Below are positions 1 to 8,547 of a DNA stretch of 64,000 nt, one piece after another. The DNA is from Verrucomicrobiaceae bacterium UBA2429 (GTDB lineage: Bacteria; Verrucomicrobiota; Verrucomicrobiia; Verrucomicrobiales; Verrucomicrobiaceae), in the NCBI GenBank assembly GCA_002343505.1, contig DDQZ01000066.1, positions 23,257-87,256 on the forward strand. Direction: 5' to 3'. The translations under genes were made by a program, and so were the position numbers. A model generated the notes under the pieces. That model searched no databases. It was not told where the DNA came from and saw only the letters and a list, made by a program, of their open reading frames with translations. How positions within the stretch are numbered: position 1 is the first letter of the stretch; every line of letters starts with the position of its first letter.

Positions 1-1290
1 GCGCATGACGATGACGCAGGCGTTTTGCTCCAGGCCCACGCCCTTCATGTAGTCGAGGATGCGCCCGTGATACATGCGCCCGCCCTCGGTGGCGTCGCCA
101 AAGACCGCGAAGCCGCTGCAATGGAAGAGCTCGGGGAAAAAGTTCGCCAGCCGGGCCTCCTCGACACGCACTCCCGCCGCGGCGGCCAGGGCATCCATCT
201 CGCGCAGATGACGCCCGCTGACGAAGGGCTGAAGCCGGGATTGCGCCTCCTCGATCTCGCCGAAAAACCAGCGCCCTTTGCCAAAGGAGCTGCCGACGCC
301 GACTCCGTAAAGGATGCGCCGCACGAGGTGATGCACCTCCTTCTTCATGAGCGTGCCGTGCTGCGCGCCGATCTCCTCGGGCATGCCTTCGAGGAAGAGC
401 ACGCGCGTGCCGTCGCGCATTTCCAGCCGCCCTTTGCCATGCCGGGCCAGCACGCGGCGCTCGCCGGTGGCGGGTCCGAGCGGGGGCAGTTTTTGGCCGA
501 GCATGTCGAGCGCGGCGGGGAGAAAACGAGTGAGGTGGCCGAGCGCGACGGTCTCGATGTTGTCCTCCGGTCCGGCTTGCAAGTTCCAGGCGCTGTCCGG
601 CCAGGCGGGCTCCAGCGCGAGGCCGTCCAGCTCGACTATGACTTCCACCTTCCTGCCGTCCGCATAACCGATGCGCAGCGGCGCGTCGTCGCTCTTGCGC
701 AGCCAGAGGGTGACAGTGGCGGCGGGCAGGTTCATGGCGGCGCGCGCCTCGCTTTTGGGAGTGAGGCGAAGGACGGCGCAGGGTTCATCGAGCACGGCCT
801 CATCCGGCAGTGTCTCCACGGAGCAGAGCAGCGGCAGCAGGAGCAGTTGCTCGCGCGTGACGGGCAGCTTGAAAGGCGGCAGCTTGGTGCCGTCCGGGCG
901 GCCCTCGTCCGTCTTGAAACGCGGCGCGTCCGGCGAGCCGATGACGCCGAATTTTTTCCCCGCGACATGCATCCAGAGGCGGCCGCCGTTGCGCCCGGCG
1001 CTGTAGGTTTCATCGCCGACTTTGGCGCTGAGGCGCAGCTTGTCAGGCGCTTGGAAAGCCAGGGCCGCCTCGCGCCCGACCACGTCCTGCGGCAGGCCCG
1101 TGGCGCGGACGATCCTCAGCGTGGTGGAGAAGGTGCGCGGAGCCGAGTCCGGGGCCGGAGCCAGCACGGACATGATTTGATTCACGCCGGAGAGCAGCGT
1201 CTTCTGCGCGGCCAGAGCGTCGGCGCGCGCGGATGACGGCAGGCAGGCGATGGCGACGAGGCTGGCGAGAAGGAGCGCGCGGAGTTTCAT
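1..1290 (-). CDS. C45-family autoproteolytic hydrolase/acyltransferase with LolA-like N-terminal domain (3' end outside window)
   Basis: Reading the minus strand from ATG at 1290 gives 430 codons without a stop, so the C-terminus lies outside the window. Residues 1-22 form a signal peptide (MKLRALLLASLVAIACLPSS). Residues about 25-230 resemble the LolA/DUF2092 fold of envelope lipid-binding proteins. Residues about 260-430 match peptidase C45 (isopenicillin-N acyltransferase-like): the segment FHCSGFAVFGDATEGG followed by YHGRILDYM has the expected nucleophile, Cys391, which in this family is normally freed by self-cleavage. The substrate is unknown; C45 enzymes cleave amide bonds. The 58 bp gap to the oxidoreductase upstream suggests co-transcription. 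The C45 call is fairly secure, the LolA-like call moderate. Confidence 0.75.
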   Translation of the reverse strand, partial: MKLRALLLASLVAIACLPSSARADALAAQKTLLSGVNQIMSVLAPAPDSAPRTFSTTLRIVRATGLPQDVVGREAALAFQAPDKLRLSAKVGDETYSAGRNGGRLWMHVAGKKFGVIGSPDAPRFKTDEGRPDGTKLPPFKLPVTREQLLLLPLLCSVETLPDEAVLDEPCAVLRLTPKSEARAAMNLPAATVTLWLRKSDDAPLRIGYADGRKVEVIVELDGLALEPAWPDSAWNLQAGPEDNIETVALGHLTRFLPAALDMLGQKLPPLGPATGERRVLARHGKGRLEMRDGTRVLFLEGMPEEIGAQHGTLMKKEVHHLVRRILYGVGVGSSFGKGRWFFGEIEEAQSRLQPFVSGRHLREMDALAAAAGVRVEEARLANFFPELFHCSGFAVFGDATEGGRMYHGRILDYMKGVGLEQNACVIVMR

Positions 1291-1348
1291 GCGGCGGTTT
1301 TACTTCGCGCCCGGTGAGGTGGGCAATCTCAAAAAATCCCCGCCTCTC

Positions 1349-2401
1349 TCATTGCGCCGTCAAATCCACCGCAGGCTCCAGCGGAGCTCCATCCAGCAGG
1401 TGCTCCACGAGATGCCGCGCGAGCCAGGGTGAGCGCAGCACGCCTTTGGAGCCGAGGCCGTTGAGGATGGCCACGCGCGGCCGGCCGGGGTGGAGGCCGA
1501 GCAGGGCCTCGTGCCCGTGGACGATGGGGCGCACGGCGGTCTGCTCTTCGATGACCTGGAAGTCCGCCCTCACCATGGCGCGCAGCTTTGCCTCCAGGCC
1601 GGCCACGGCCTCGCGCGCGGGAGTGTGCGGCGCGGTGAAGGGTATCTCATAAGTGGGTCCGGCGCGCGCGCTGCCGTCGGCGCGCGGCACGACCCAGCAG
1701 CCGGAGCTGATGACGCGCCGCTCGCCGCCGAGATCCGCGCGCAGGGTGAGGATGGTGCCGCGCGCGGACTTGAAGGGTGCCCAGTCGAACCACGGGTGGC
1801 GGGCAGCCTCCCAGCCTGTGCAAAAGACCGCGCTCTCATACTCGCGGCCATCCCAGCTCGCCGAGCCGGCATTCACCTGGAGGGCATCGGCGGCCACCTC
1901 GCCCGTGAGCCAGGCGCCCTGGCGGGTGAAAAAGTCGCGGCTGGCCTGGAGCCAGGCGGCGGTGTCGAGCCATCCGGCGGGCCTTTGCTCGAAGCCGCCG
2001 TGGGGGTTGGCGAAAACGGTGTCATTCACCAGCGGCTCGCGGGTGGCATGAATGAAGGACGCGATCTCCGGCTGGGCACGGCGCTCCTGCCAGCGGTGGA
2101 CCTCTTTCTCACTGCGCAGCAGGCGTACGACGGGGGTTTCGTAAAAAAACACGCCGCCGAGCAGGGCCTCCTTGTCCCGGTAAAAACGCAGCGCCTCGGC
2201 GTGAAAGGCGGAGTATCGCCAGCTTAAAGTCAGGCGCATTCCCGTGATGGGAGTGACGAGGCCGGCGGCGATCTTCGAGGCTGTGACGGGCGCGTCGCGG
2301 TCCACGAGCAGGAAGGGCGCGCCGCGCTCATGCAGCCGCCACGCCAGCGCGGTGCCGGCGAGCCCGCCGCCGATGATGAGGATGGGGCGCGCGGGTTTCA
2401 T
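1349..2401 (-). CDS. FAD-dependent oxidoreductase (DAO family)
   Basis: A 350-residue protein beginning MKPARPILIIGGG. The N-terminal Rossmann motif (G11xG13xxG16) binds the ADP part of FAD, and the general layout is that of D-amino-acid oxidase/ThiO/MnmC-like enzymes, including a C-terminal GLGSKGVL segment typical of the second FAD contact. The reading frame is open further upstream, but the start at 2401 is preferred because it overlaps the folP stop as ATGA, which implies translational coupling. No signal peptide is visible, so it is probably cytoplasmic. The amine substrate cannot be told from sequence; tRNA-modifying MnmC-C-like or glycine-oxidase-like activity are both possible. Confidence 0.8.
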   Translation of the reverse strand: MKPARPILIIGGGLAGTALAWRLHERGAPFLLVDRDAPVTASKIAAGLVTPITGMRLTLSWRYSAFHAEALRFYRDKEALLGGVFFYETPVVRLLRSEKEVHRWQERRAQPEIASFIHATREPLVNDTVFANPHGGFEQRPAGWLDTAAWLQASRDFFTRQGAWLTGEVAADALQVNAGSASWDGREYESAVFCTGWEAARHPWFDWAPFKSARGTILTLRADLGGERRVISSGCWVVPRADGSARAGPTYEIPFTAPHTPAREAVAGLEAKLRAMVRADFQVIEEQTAVRPIVHGHEALLGLHPGRPRVAILNGLGSKGVLRSPWLARHLVEHLLDGAPLEPAVDLTAQ

Positions 2402-3303
2402 GCGGCGGGCGGAGCCGCGGCATCCGCGTGCTTTTTGCGCGCCAGCGCCCACAGCACCTTCACGCACTGGGCAGCGGCGCGGACATTGTGGACGCGGAAG
2501 ATGTGCGCGCCGCGCATCACGCCCGCGGTCAGGCAGGCGATGGTGCCGGGATCACGCAGGCTGGCATCGGGCTGGTCGAGCACTTGACCGATGATGGTCT
2601 TGCGGGACACGGGCAGCAGCACGGGCCGCTGGAAACGATGGAGCCGGTCCAGATGATTATAGATGGCGAGGTTGTCATCCCGCTGCTTGGCGAAGTCTAT
2701 GCCGGGATCGAGGATGATTTGCCCGGCGGAAAGCCCGGCCTGCAGGGCGAGCGCCAGCTTTTCCTCGAAGAAGCTGTCGAGCGCGCCGAGCACCGACTCA
2801 TAGGCGACATGCGTGTGCGGCACCTTGGGCTGGCCGACGCTGTGCATGATGAGGAGGGAGGCTCCGTGTTCCGCGCAGAGGCGCGCGTTGGCGGCGTCCG
2901 GCAGGGCGCTGATGTCATTGATCAAATCTCCCCCATGCGGGAGCACGGCGGCGATGACACCGGGACGCCAGGTGTTGATGGAAAGCAGCGGCGGCCAGAG
3001 CTGCGCGTCATCCCACGGTGCTTTGGCGTGCTCGTCCAGCAGCTCAGGCCAGGCTTTGAGAAAAGGCAGAAGACGGCGCACCTCCTCCTCCACGGTGATG
3101 GCTTGGCGGTTGGTGCGGGCGCTCTCGGATCCGATGTCTATGATGTCGGCCCCTTCGCGCAACTGCCGCGCCGCCAGCGCCAGCGCCTGCTCAGGGTCAA
3201 GCGTTCCGTCCCCGCAGAAGGAGTCGTCGTTGATGTTCACGATGCCCATCACCAGGGGACGGCGCGGGAATTCGATGCGGTGGTGGCGTGCCTGCCAGAT
3301 CAT
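2398..3303 (-). CDS. folP: Dihydropteroate synthase
   Basis: 301 residues. It condenses 7,8-dihydropterin pyrophosphate with p-aminobenzoate in folate synthesis, in the cytoplasm. Family landmarks are in order: the pterin/pABA loop GIVNINDDSF, DIIDIGSESAR, a DIS motif (LINDISAL), MHSVGQP, DPGIDFAKQRDDNL and the C-terminal SRKTIIG plus RVHNV. Several positions differ from the common enterobacterial consensus (NINDDSF instead of NVTPDSF; GSESAR instead of GGESTR), but the pterin-site Asp, Asn, Lys and Arg-Val-His are present. The last codons overlap the oxidoreductase gene start by 4 bp. Confidence 0.9.
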   Translation of the reverse strand: MIWQARHHRIEFPRRPLVMGIVNINDDSFCGDGTLDPEQALALAARQLREGADIIDIGSESARTNRQAITVEEEVRRLLPFLKAWPELLDEHAKAPWDDAQLWPPLLSINTWRPGVIAAVLPHGGDLINDISALPDAANARLCAEHGASLLIMHSVGQPKVPHTHVAYESVLGALDSFFEEKLALALQAGLSAGQIILDPGIDFAKQRDDNLAIYNHLDRLHRFQRPVLLPVSRKTIIGQVLDQPDASLRDPGTIACLTAGVMRGAHIFRVHNVRAAAQCVKVLWALARKKHADAAAPPAA

Positions 3304-3385
3304 GATGAAAACTGCCTCTTCGGGAATGCCCGGCTACCTGCGCGGCAAAGCGCGGCTGGCAAGCACTTCCCCGCCCCGCGCAAGC

Positions 3386-4873
3386 TCACGCGAGCATCCC
3401 CTTCACGAGATGCCCATGCACATCCGTGAGGCGGAAGTCGCGGCCTTGGAAGCGGTAGGTGAGGCGCTCGTGGTCAAAGCCGAGCAGGTGCAGCAGGGTG
3501 GCGTTGAGGTCGTGGACATGCACGGGGTCGCTCACGGCGTTGAAACCGAGGTCGTCGGTGGCGCCGTGGACGCGGCCTTTTCGCACGCCGCCGCCGGCGA
3601 ACCACATGGAAAAGCCGCGGTTGTGGTGGTCGCGCCCGTCATTGCCGCCCTGGACCATGGGCGTGCGGCCGAACTCGCCGCCCCAGACGACGAGGGTGTC
3701 ATCAAGCAGGCCGCGCTGCTTGAGGTCCTTCACCAGCGCGGCGCTGGCCTGGTCGGTGTCCTGGCAGTTGGTCTTGATGGCTTTGGTGAGGTTGCCATGC
3801 TGGTCCCAGGCCTCGTGGAAGAGCTGCACAAATCGCACCCCGCGCTCGATGAGGCGGCGGGCAAGGAGGCAATTGCGCGCGTAGCCGGGCGTGGACACAT
3901 CCTTGATGCCATACATGTCCAGGATGTGCTGCGGCTCGCTGGAGAGGTCCATGAGTTCGGGGGCGCTGGTTTGCAGGCGGTAGGCCATTTCATAGGCCTC
4001 GATGCGCGCGGCGATCTCGGGATCGGCGAAGGCGCCGAAAGACTGGCGGTTCAGCTCGTGCAGCGTGTCGAGCGAGGCGCGCTGGGCGGCGGCGTCCACG
4101 CCTTTCGGATTGGACAGGTAGAGCACAGCATCGCCCGTGGAGCGCAGGGGCACGCCGCCGTAGAGGGTGGGGAGGAAACCGGAGCCGTAGTTGCTGGCGC
4201 CGCCGCTGGTGCCTTTGGCGCTGGTGAGCACGACGTAACCAGGCAGGTTTTCACTGTCGCTGCCCAGGCCGTAAAGCGTCCACGCGCCGAAGCTTGGGCG
4301 GCCGAACTGTTCGGAGCCGGTGTTCATGAGGATCTGGCCGGGCGCGTGATTGACGGCATCCGTCTGCATGGAGCGCACCAGGCAGATCTCGTCGGCAATG
4401 GAGCCGGTGTGGGGCAGGATCTCGCCCAACTCCATGCCGCACTGGCCGTGGCGGTTGAACTTGTACTTGGGCGCGAGCAGGGCGGAGTCCGGCTGGATGA
4501 AGGCCGCGCGGTAGTTTTTGAGGAGGTCAGCGGGCGGGAGCTGCCCGTCCCGTTTTGCCAGCTCCGGCTTCGGATCGAAAAGCTCCAGATGACTCGGCGC
4601 GCCGGCCTGGAACATGTGGATGACCCGCTTTGCCCTTGGCTCATGATGCGCCGCGCGCCTCGGCACGGCGGCCCCCGCCTCGCGCGAGAGCAAAGCGTGC
4701 GCGGCAATGCCCGCCAGTCCGACTCCGCAGTCGCGCAGAAACCAGCGGCGGGGGAGGAAATTCGAAGATCGAAAATCGAAATTCGAAGTTGGTATATCGG
4801 GCCTCGGGCTTCGAATTTCGAGCTTCGAATTTTCCGTGCAGGCTCGTGGGGGCTGAGAAGAGGTGGAGGACAT
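3386..4873 (-). CDS. DUF1501 family exported protein with repeat-derived N-terminus
   Basis: 495 residues of the DUF1501 family (alkaline-phosphatase-like fold), usually encoded next to PSD1 proteins in Planctomycetes and Verrucomicrobia. A Tat-type signal (RRWFLRDCGVGLAG) lies at about residues 42-60, followed by family motifs LFDPKPELAKRDG, NHAPGQILMNTG, VVWGGEFGRTP and GRDHHNRGFS, with many His/Asp residues able to bind metal. The first ~40 residues are unusual: they are translated from a TTCGAA-rich palindromic repeat (SNFDFRSSNF), and no start codon lies between that repeat and the Tat motif. The partner PSD1 gene is upstream at 5422-8547, separated by a four-helix protein gene. Biochemical function is unknown. 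Confidence 0.85.
   Translation of the reverse strand: MSSTSSQPPRACTENSKLEIRSPRPDIPTSNFDFRSSNFLPRRWFLRDCGVGLAGIAAHALLSREAGAAVPRRAAHHEPRAKRVIHMFQAGAPSHLELFDPKPELAKRDGQLPPADLLKNYRAAFIQPDSALLAPKYKFNRHGQCGMELGEILPHTGSIADEICLVRSMQTDAVNHAPGQILMNTGSEQFGRPSFGAWTLYGLGSDSENLPGYVVLTSAKGTSGGASNYGSGFLPTLYGGVPLRSTGDAVLYLSNPKGVDAAAQRASLDTLHELNRQSFGAFADPEIAARIEAYEMAYRLQTSAPELMDLSSEPQHILDMYGIKDVSTPGYARNCLLARRLIERGVRFVQLFHEAWDQHGNLTKAIKTNCQDTDQASAALVKDLKQRGLLDDTLVVWGGEFGRTPMVQGGNDGRDHHNRGFSMWFAGGGVRKGRVHGATDDLGFNAVSDPVHVHDLNATLLHLLGFDHERLTYRFQGRDFRLTDVHGHLVKGMLA
4757..4836. repeat. TTCGAA-rich imperfect inverted repeat, left of the four-helix gene
   Basis: Two arms made of TTCGAA/ATCGAAA units: roughly 4757-4789 (begins GGAAATTCGAAG) and 4806-4835 (ends TTCGAATTTTCC). 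They pair around a loop containing TTGGTATATCGGG. The repeat lies inside the 5' part of the DUF1501 gene and is read in frame. The 15-mer TCGAGCTTCGAATTT here recurs exactly at about 5401-5415 on the far side of the four-helix gene. Confidence 0.8.
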
Positions 4874-4892
4874 GTGGATCAGTTTTGAGGAA

Positions 4893-5363
4893 TTAGGCTT
4901 TTCTCCAGATGCTGGAGAAGATCAGGTTGAGTTCCGTGGCCTCGCGCCAGAGGGCGCGGGCTTCATCCGTGATTTTGGGTTCTGAAGTGGCAAGCATGCG
5001 CAGCCAGTAGCGAGTTTCTTTGGCCTCCTTGCGGCAGATGGAGATGCGGTGCTTGAAGTCTTTGGCGGAAATCGAGTCATTGGCCTCGCAGTAGTTGGCT
5101 CCAGGGCTGGTCGCCGCTTTGACCAACTGGGTAAGGATCGGATTGTTCACGGGATTGAAGGGAACAGTCTTCGCGAGCCGGATCACCTTCTGTCCGAATA
5201 CCGCCGTGCGCTCGCCGAGATCATAAGGGCGGGCTTCTTCCCTCAACATAGCAGAGTCAGCCGACGCTGGAAGGGTGATGGCGGCTTCATGGACTCCCCA
5301 AAAGTCCAACTCCCCCGAAGAAGGAAAGTCTTCTTCGGTTTCGGTGAATTCAGAAAGCATCAT
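4893..5363 (-). CDS. Four-helix bundle protein (S23 / 23S rRNA intervening-sequence protein family)
   Basis: 156 residues from the first ATG. The conserved part starts at internal Met39 (about 5249), giving 118 residues, the usual family length. Signature stretches are YDLGERTAVFGQKVIRLAK, LVKAATSPGANYCEA, FKHRISICRKEAKETRYWL and a C-terminal ELNLIFSSIWRK, all amphipathic helices. The family is named for proteins encoded in 23S rRNA insertions and is related in fold to Avd of diversity-generating retroelements, but no rRNA or reverse transcriptase is nearby. It sits between a PSD1 gene and its DUF1501 partner, with TTCGAA repeats on both sides. Function is unknown; nucleic-acid binding is an inference. 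The first 38 residues may not be translated. Confidence 0.85.
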   Translation of the reverse strand: MMLSEFTETEEDFPSSGELDFWGVHEAAITLPASADSAMLREEARPYDLGERTAVFGQKVIRLAKTVPFNPVNNPILTQLVKAATSPGANYCEANDSISAKDFKHRISICRKEAKETRYWLRMLATSEPKITDEARALWREATELNLIFSSIWRKA

Positions 5364-5376
5364 GGTTTCAGAGGGT

Positions 5377-5421
5377 TCTTCGAAATTCGAAATGTGAGCT
5401 TCGAGCTTCGAATTTCGAATT
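5377..5421. repeat. TTCGAA-rich repeat, right of the four-helix gene
   Basis: Contains TTCTTCGAAATTCGAAAT, then GTGAGCTTCGAGCTTCG, then AATTTCGAATTTC, forming an imperfect hairpin. It abuts the stop codon of the PSD1 gene (5422-5424) and shares an exact 15-mer with the repeat at 4757-4836, suggesting that the two bracket one inserted segment. Confidence 0.8.
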
Positions 5422-8400
5422 TCAAGACTTGCTCAAGGTCTCGTCCAAATTCAGCAGCACCCGCGCAACGAGAGTCCAGGAGGCGATGTCGTTGGGGGTG
5501 GCGTCGGGCGGGAGGGCCTCCGGTTTGGTGAGCGGGGAAAAGGCGATCTCTCCGGCTTTCAGTTCGCCCGCGCGGAGGCGGGCGCGGTTTTGCTCCAGGA
5601 GACGGAGCACGGCGCCGGTCTCGGCGGCGGTGGGGGCGCGGCTGGTGCAGAGAAGATAGGCGCGGCGGATGCGGGACTCGTCATTGCCGCCGCCCTCGCG
5701 CAGGATGCGCTGGGCCAGGGCCTGGGCGGCTTCGACAAAGAGCGTTTCATTGAGGCTGGTGAGGGCGGCTAGGGGTGTGTTCGAGCGGGTGCGGCGCGCG
5801 CAGGAGAAGTCGCCGTTCGGCGCGTCGAAAGCCTGCAGCACGGGGTCGGGCATGGAGCGTTTGCGGAAGTGGTAGAGGCTGCGGCGGTAGCGCTGGGCAT
5901 CGGTGGGCGCGTGCCAGTAATCGGGCGGGTTGTAATTGTAATCGAGCACGCTCTGGGGCACGGGCGGGTAAATGCTGGGGCCGCCGACCTGCTCGTGCAG
6001 CAGGCCGGAGATGGCGAGAGCCATGTCGCGCACGGTCTCGGCATCGGCACGGAAGCGCGGGCCGCGGGCGAGCAGGCGGTTGTTCGGGTCCTTCTCCCGC
6101 AGTTCGGGCGTGAGGGTGGAGCGCTGCTGATAGACGCTGCTGGTGACGATGGTGCGCAGCAGGTGCTTCTGGCTCCAGCCGTTCCGCATGAAATCCGCGG
6201 CCAGCCAGTCGAGCAGGGCGTGGTGCTCCGGCGTGGGCGCGCGCGTGCCGAAGTCCTCGGAGGTCTCCACGAGGCCCGTGCCGAACAAAGTCTGCCACAC
6301 GCGGTTCACGGCGACGCGCGCGGTGAGAGGCGAGCGCTCGTCCACGAGCCAGCGGGCAAAGGTGAGGCGGTCGGCCGTGTCACCGGCGGGCAGGGGATGC
6401 AGCGCGGCGGGAACATGCGGCCGCACGTCGTGCTTCGGCTGGTTCCAGACGCCGCGCTCGAGCAGATGCGTGGATCGGGCCATCTCCGGTTCGCGCTCGG
6501 CGAGGTGGAGCACGGAGGTCTTCGGCTCGGCGGGCCAGTTTTTCCACAAGGCCTCGGCCTCGTCGTTGAGCTTTTTGGCTTCGGGTAAAGTGCGGCTCCA
6601 TGCGGTGAGAAGGGCGTCATGCTCGTCAGCGCCGCGTTTTTCCGCAGGCACCTGCATGGCGAGCTGCGCGGCGTGGTCCACGGCGGGCGTCTTCGGCGTC
6701 GTGCTGCGGGTGGTGGAGAAGCGCATGCGTCCGAGCATGGCGATGGCGCGCTGGCCGCGGCCGTTGCCGTCGCCGCTGTGATTCATGCGCACGGTGAGAC
6801 GCATCCGGGTGCCGGCGGGGGCCTTCAAAGGCGTGGCAAATTGCACGACGGCCACGGAGGGGGCGTTGCGTCGTCCGGGACCTCGATCCGCGCGCCAAGC
6901 GGTGAGGTTGCTGCCATCTATGAGGAAGGCCACGGGGCCGACACGGCGCTCGCTCTTTTCATCCGCCTTGGTCTGCCATTCGGGTTCGATGCGGTGGTCG
7001 GGCTCGGAGAAATCGGCGGTGGCGTTTTTCATCTCCACCTTTTGCCAGTCTTTCTCTCCCGGCTTCTGGGTGTGGCACTCCAGCTCGGTAATGGCCCAGA
7101 TGCCATGCCGGCTGTGCCCAGGGCCGGTGTGAGGCAGATCGCGGTGGGTGAGCGCCTCAAGGCGCAGGCCGGTGACGCCGTCAAGCGCGGGCTCGGCAAA
7201 GATGAGATGATCGCTGCTGGATGAGGGATGTCCGAGGGTGAGAATGGATTCATCCTCCAAGCGCGTGGGGTGGTTCAACCCGCTGACGGTCATGAGTTTT
7301 TTTGGCGGCAAAGGCTGCCATTCGGCCTGCTGTGCGGCGACACTTTTCTCCCAGGCGGCCAGCTTTTCCTGCCAGTCGGGGGTTTGCTTTTTCAGCCGGT
7401 CCCGGATGCTGGTGAGGCCGGAGCGGACTTTGGCGACGGCCTTCTGCTGCGCTTCATCATAGACCCAGGTCTGCGCCTCGTAGGCGTTGTTGAGGAAGGC
7501 GAACATGCCGAAGTATTCGTCATGCGTGATGGGATCGAACTTGTGCGTGTGGCACTGCGCGCATTGCAGGGTGAGGCCGAGCACGGCTTTGCCCACGCAG
7601 TCTATGCGGTCGAAGACGCCTTCGATGCGGAACTGCTCGGGCACGATGGCTCCCTCCTCATTGACCATGCCGTTGCGCAGAAATCCGGTGGCGATGACCT
7701 GCTCCTGTGTGGCGCCGGGGAGCAAATCGCCCGCGATCTGCTCAATGATGAACTGGTCGTAAGGCATGTCGCGGTTCAGCGCGGCGATCACCCAGTCCCG
7801 CCAGGCCCATTGCTGGCGCGGCAGGTCTTTTTCATAACCGTTGCTGTCGGAGTAGCGGGCGGCATCCAGCCAGACGCGGGCCCATTTTTCGCCGTAGCGT
7901 GCGGTTTGCAGGAGTTCGGCAGCGGATTTGTCGAGGGCGTCTTGAAGTCCTGAATTCGCGGCTTGAAGCTCGAAGTCCGCGACTTCCTCGGTAGTCGGCG
8001 GCAGGCCGGTGAGGTCGAGCCAGAGGCGGCGCGCGAGGGTGGCGGGCTCGGCGGGCGGGGAGAGCTTCAGGTCCTCTTGGGTGAGCCGCTCCTCCACCAG
8101 CGCGTCCACCGGGGACTTGTCGTCCGTCGGATGTCGAGCTTCAGCTTTCGGACTTTCGAAAGCCCAGTGCCCGGCATACTCGGCACCCTCGGCGATCCAT
8201 TTTTTCAAAGTCTCGATCTGCGCGGCTGTGACGGGCTTTTTCTCCTTCGGCGGCGGCATGATCTCATCGGCGTCATGGGCCGTCATGCGGACGAGGATGG
8301 AGCTTTCCTCCGGTTTGCCGGGGGTGATGGCCGGTCCGTCGCTCTTGCCGCCCTTCAACGCGGCCTCGCGCACATCGAGGCGCAGGCCGCCCTTGCGTGA

Positions 8401-8547
8401 CTTTTCATCCACGCCGTGGCAGTGGTAACAGTGCTCGGAAAGGACCGGCTGCACCTCGCGGCGGAAGTCCACGGCGGCGGCGGGCAGGCAGGCGGCGGCC
8501 AGGGCAAGCGTGAGGATCCGGACGGGTTGTGGGAAAACGAATGGCAT
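5422..8547 (-). CDS. PSD1 protein: PSCyt1 heme domain, DUF1549, DUF1553
   Basis: 1041 residues from ATG at 8547. This start puts a signal peptide (PVRILTLALAAACLPAAA) at the N-terminus; the open frame extends 19 codons further upstream. A c-type heme site CYHCHG follows soon after, with EIMPPP and KWIAEGAEYAGHWAF typical of PSCyt1. DUF1549 then follows (GLPPTTEEV, YGEKWARVWLDAARYSDSNG, a second CAQCHTHKFDP motif), then a central spacer and DUF1553 at the C-terminus. Such proteins are periplasmic, abundant in PVC bacteria and of unproven function, presumably redox or sugar related. The segment near 7950-7990 (VADFELQAANSGLQD) is encoded by DNA resembling the TTCGAA repeats. Confidence 0.9.
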   Translation of the reverse strand: MPFVFPQPVRILTLALAAACLPAAAVDFRREVQPVLSEHCYHCHGVDEKSRKGGLRLDVREAALKGGKSDGPAITPGKPEESSILVRMTAHDADEIMPPPKEKKPVTAAQIETLKKWIAEGAEYAGHWAFESPKAEARHPTDDKSPVDALVEERLTQEDLKLSPPAEPATLARRLWLDLTGLPPTTEEVADFELQAANSGLQDALDKSAAELLQTARYGEKWARVWLDAARYSDSNGYEKDLPRQQWAWRDWVIAALNRDMPYDQFIIEQIAGDLLPGATQEQVIATGFLRNGMVNEEGAIVPEQFRIEGVFDRIDCVGKAVLGLTLQCAQCHTHKFDPITHDEYFGMFAFLNNAYEAQTWVYDEAQQKAVAKVRSGLTSIRDRLKKQTPDWQEKLAAWEKSVAAQQAEWQPLPPKKLMTVSGLNHPTRLEDESILTLGHPSSSSDHLIFAEPALDGVTGLRLEALTHRDLPHTGPGHSRHGIWAITELECHTQKPGEKDWQKVEMKNATADFSEPDHRIEPEWQTKADEKSERRVGPVAFLIDGSNLTAWRADRGPGRRNAPSVAVVQFATPLKAPAGTRMRLTVRMNHSGDGNGRGQRAIAMLGRMRFSTTRSTTPKTPAVDHAAQLAMQVPAEKRGADEHDALLTAWSRTLPEAKKLNDEAEALWKNWPAEPKTSVLHLAEREPEMARSTHLLERGVWNQPKHDVRPHVPAALHPLPAGDTADRLTFARWLVDERSPLTARVAVNRVWQTLFGTGLVETSEDFGTRAPTPEHHALLDWLAADFMRNGWSQKHLLRTIVTSSVYQQRSTLTPELREKDPNNRLLARGPRFRADAETVRDMALAISGLLHEQVGGPSIYPPVPQSVLDYNYNPPDYWHAPTDAQRYRRSLYHFRKRSMPDPVLQAFDAPNGDFSCARRTRSNTPLAALTSLNETLFVEAAQALAQRILREGGGNDESRIRRAYLLCTSRAPTAAETGAVLRLLEQNRARLRAGELKAGEIAFSPLTKPEALPPDATPNDIASWTLVARVLLNLDETLSKS

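Noticed and set aside
2813..4888. 691-residue open frame on the plus strand
   Set aside because: Antisense to folP and the DUF1501 gene, both of which have family motifs.
4893..5363. 23S rRNA insertion locus
   Set aside because: The protein belongs to the IVP family by name only here; no rRNA sequence surrounds it.
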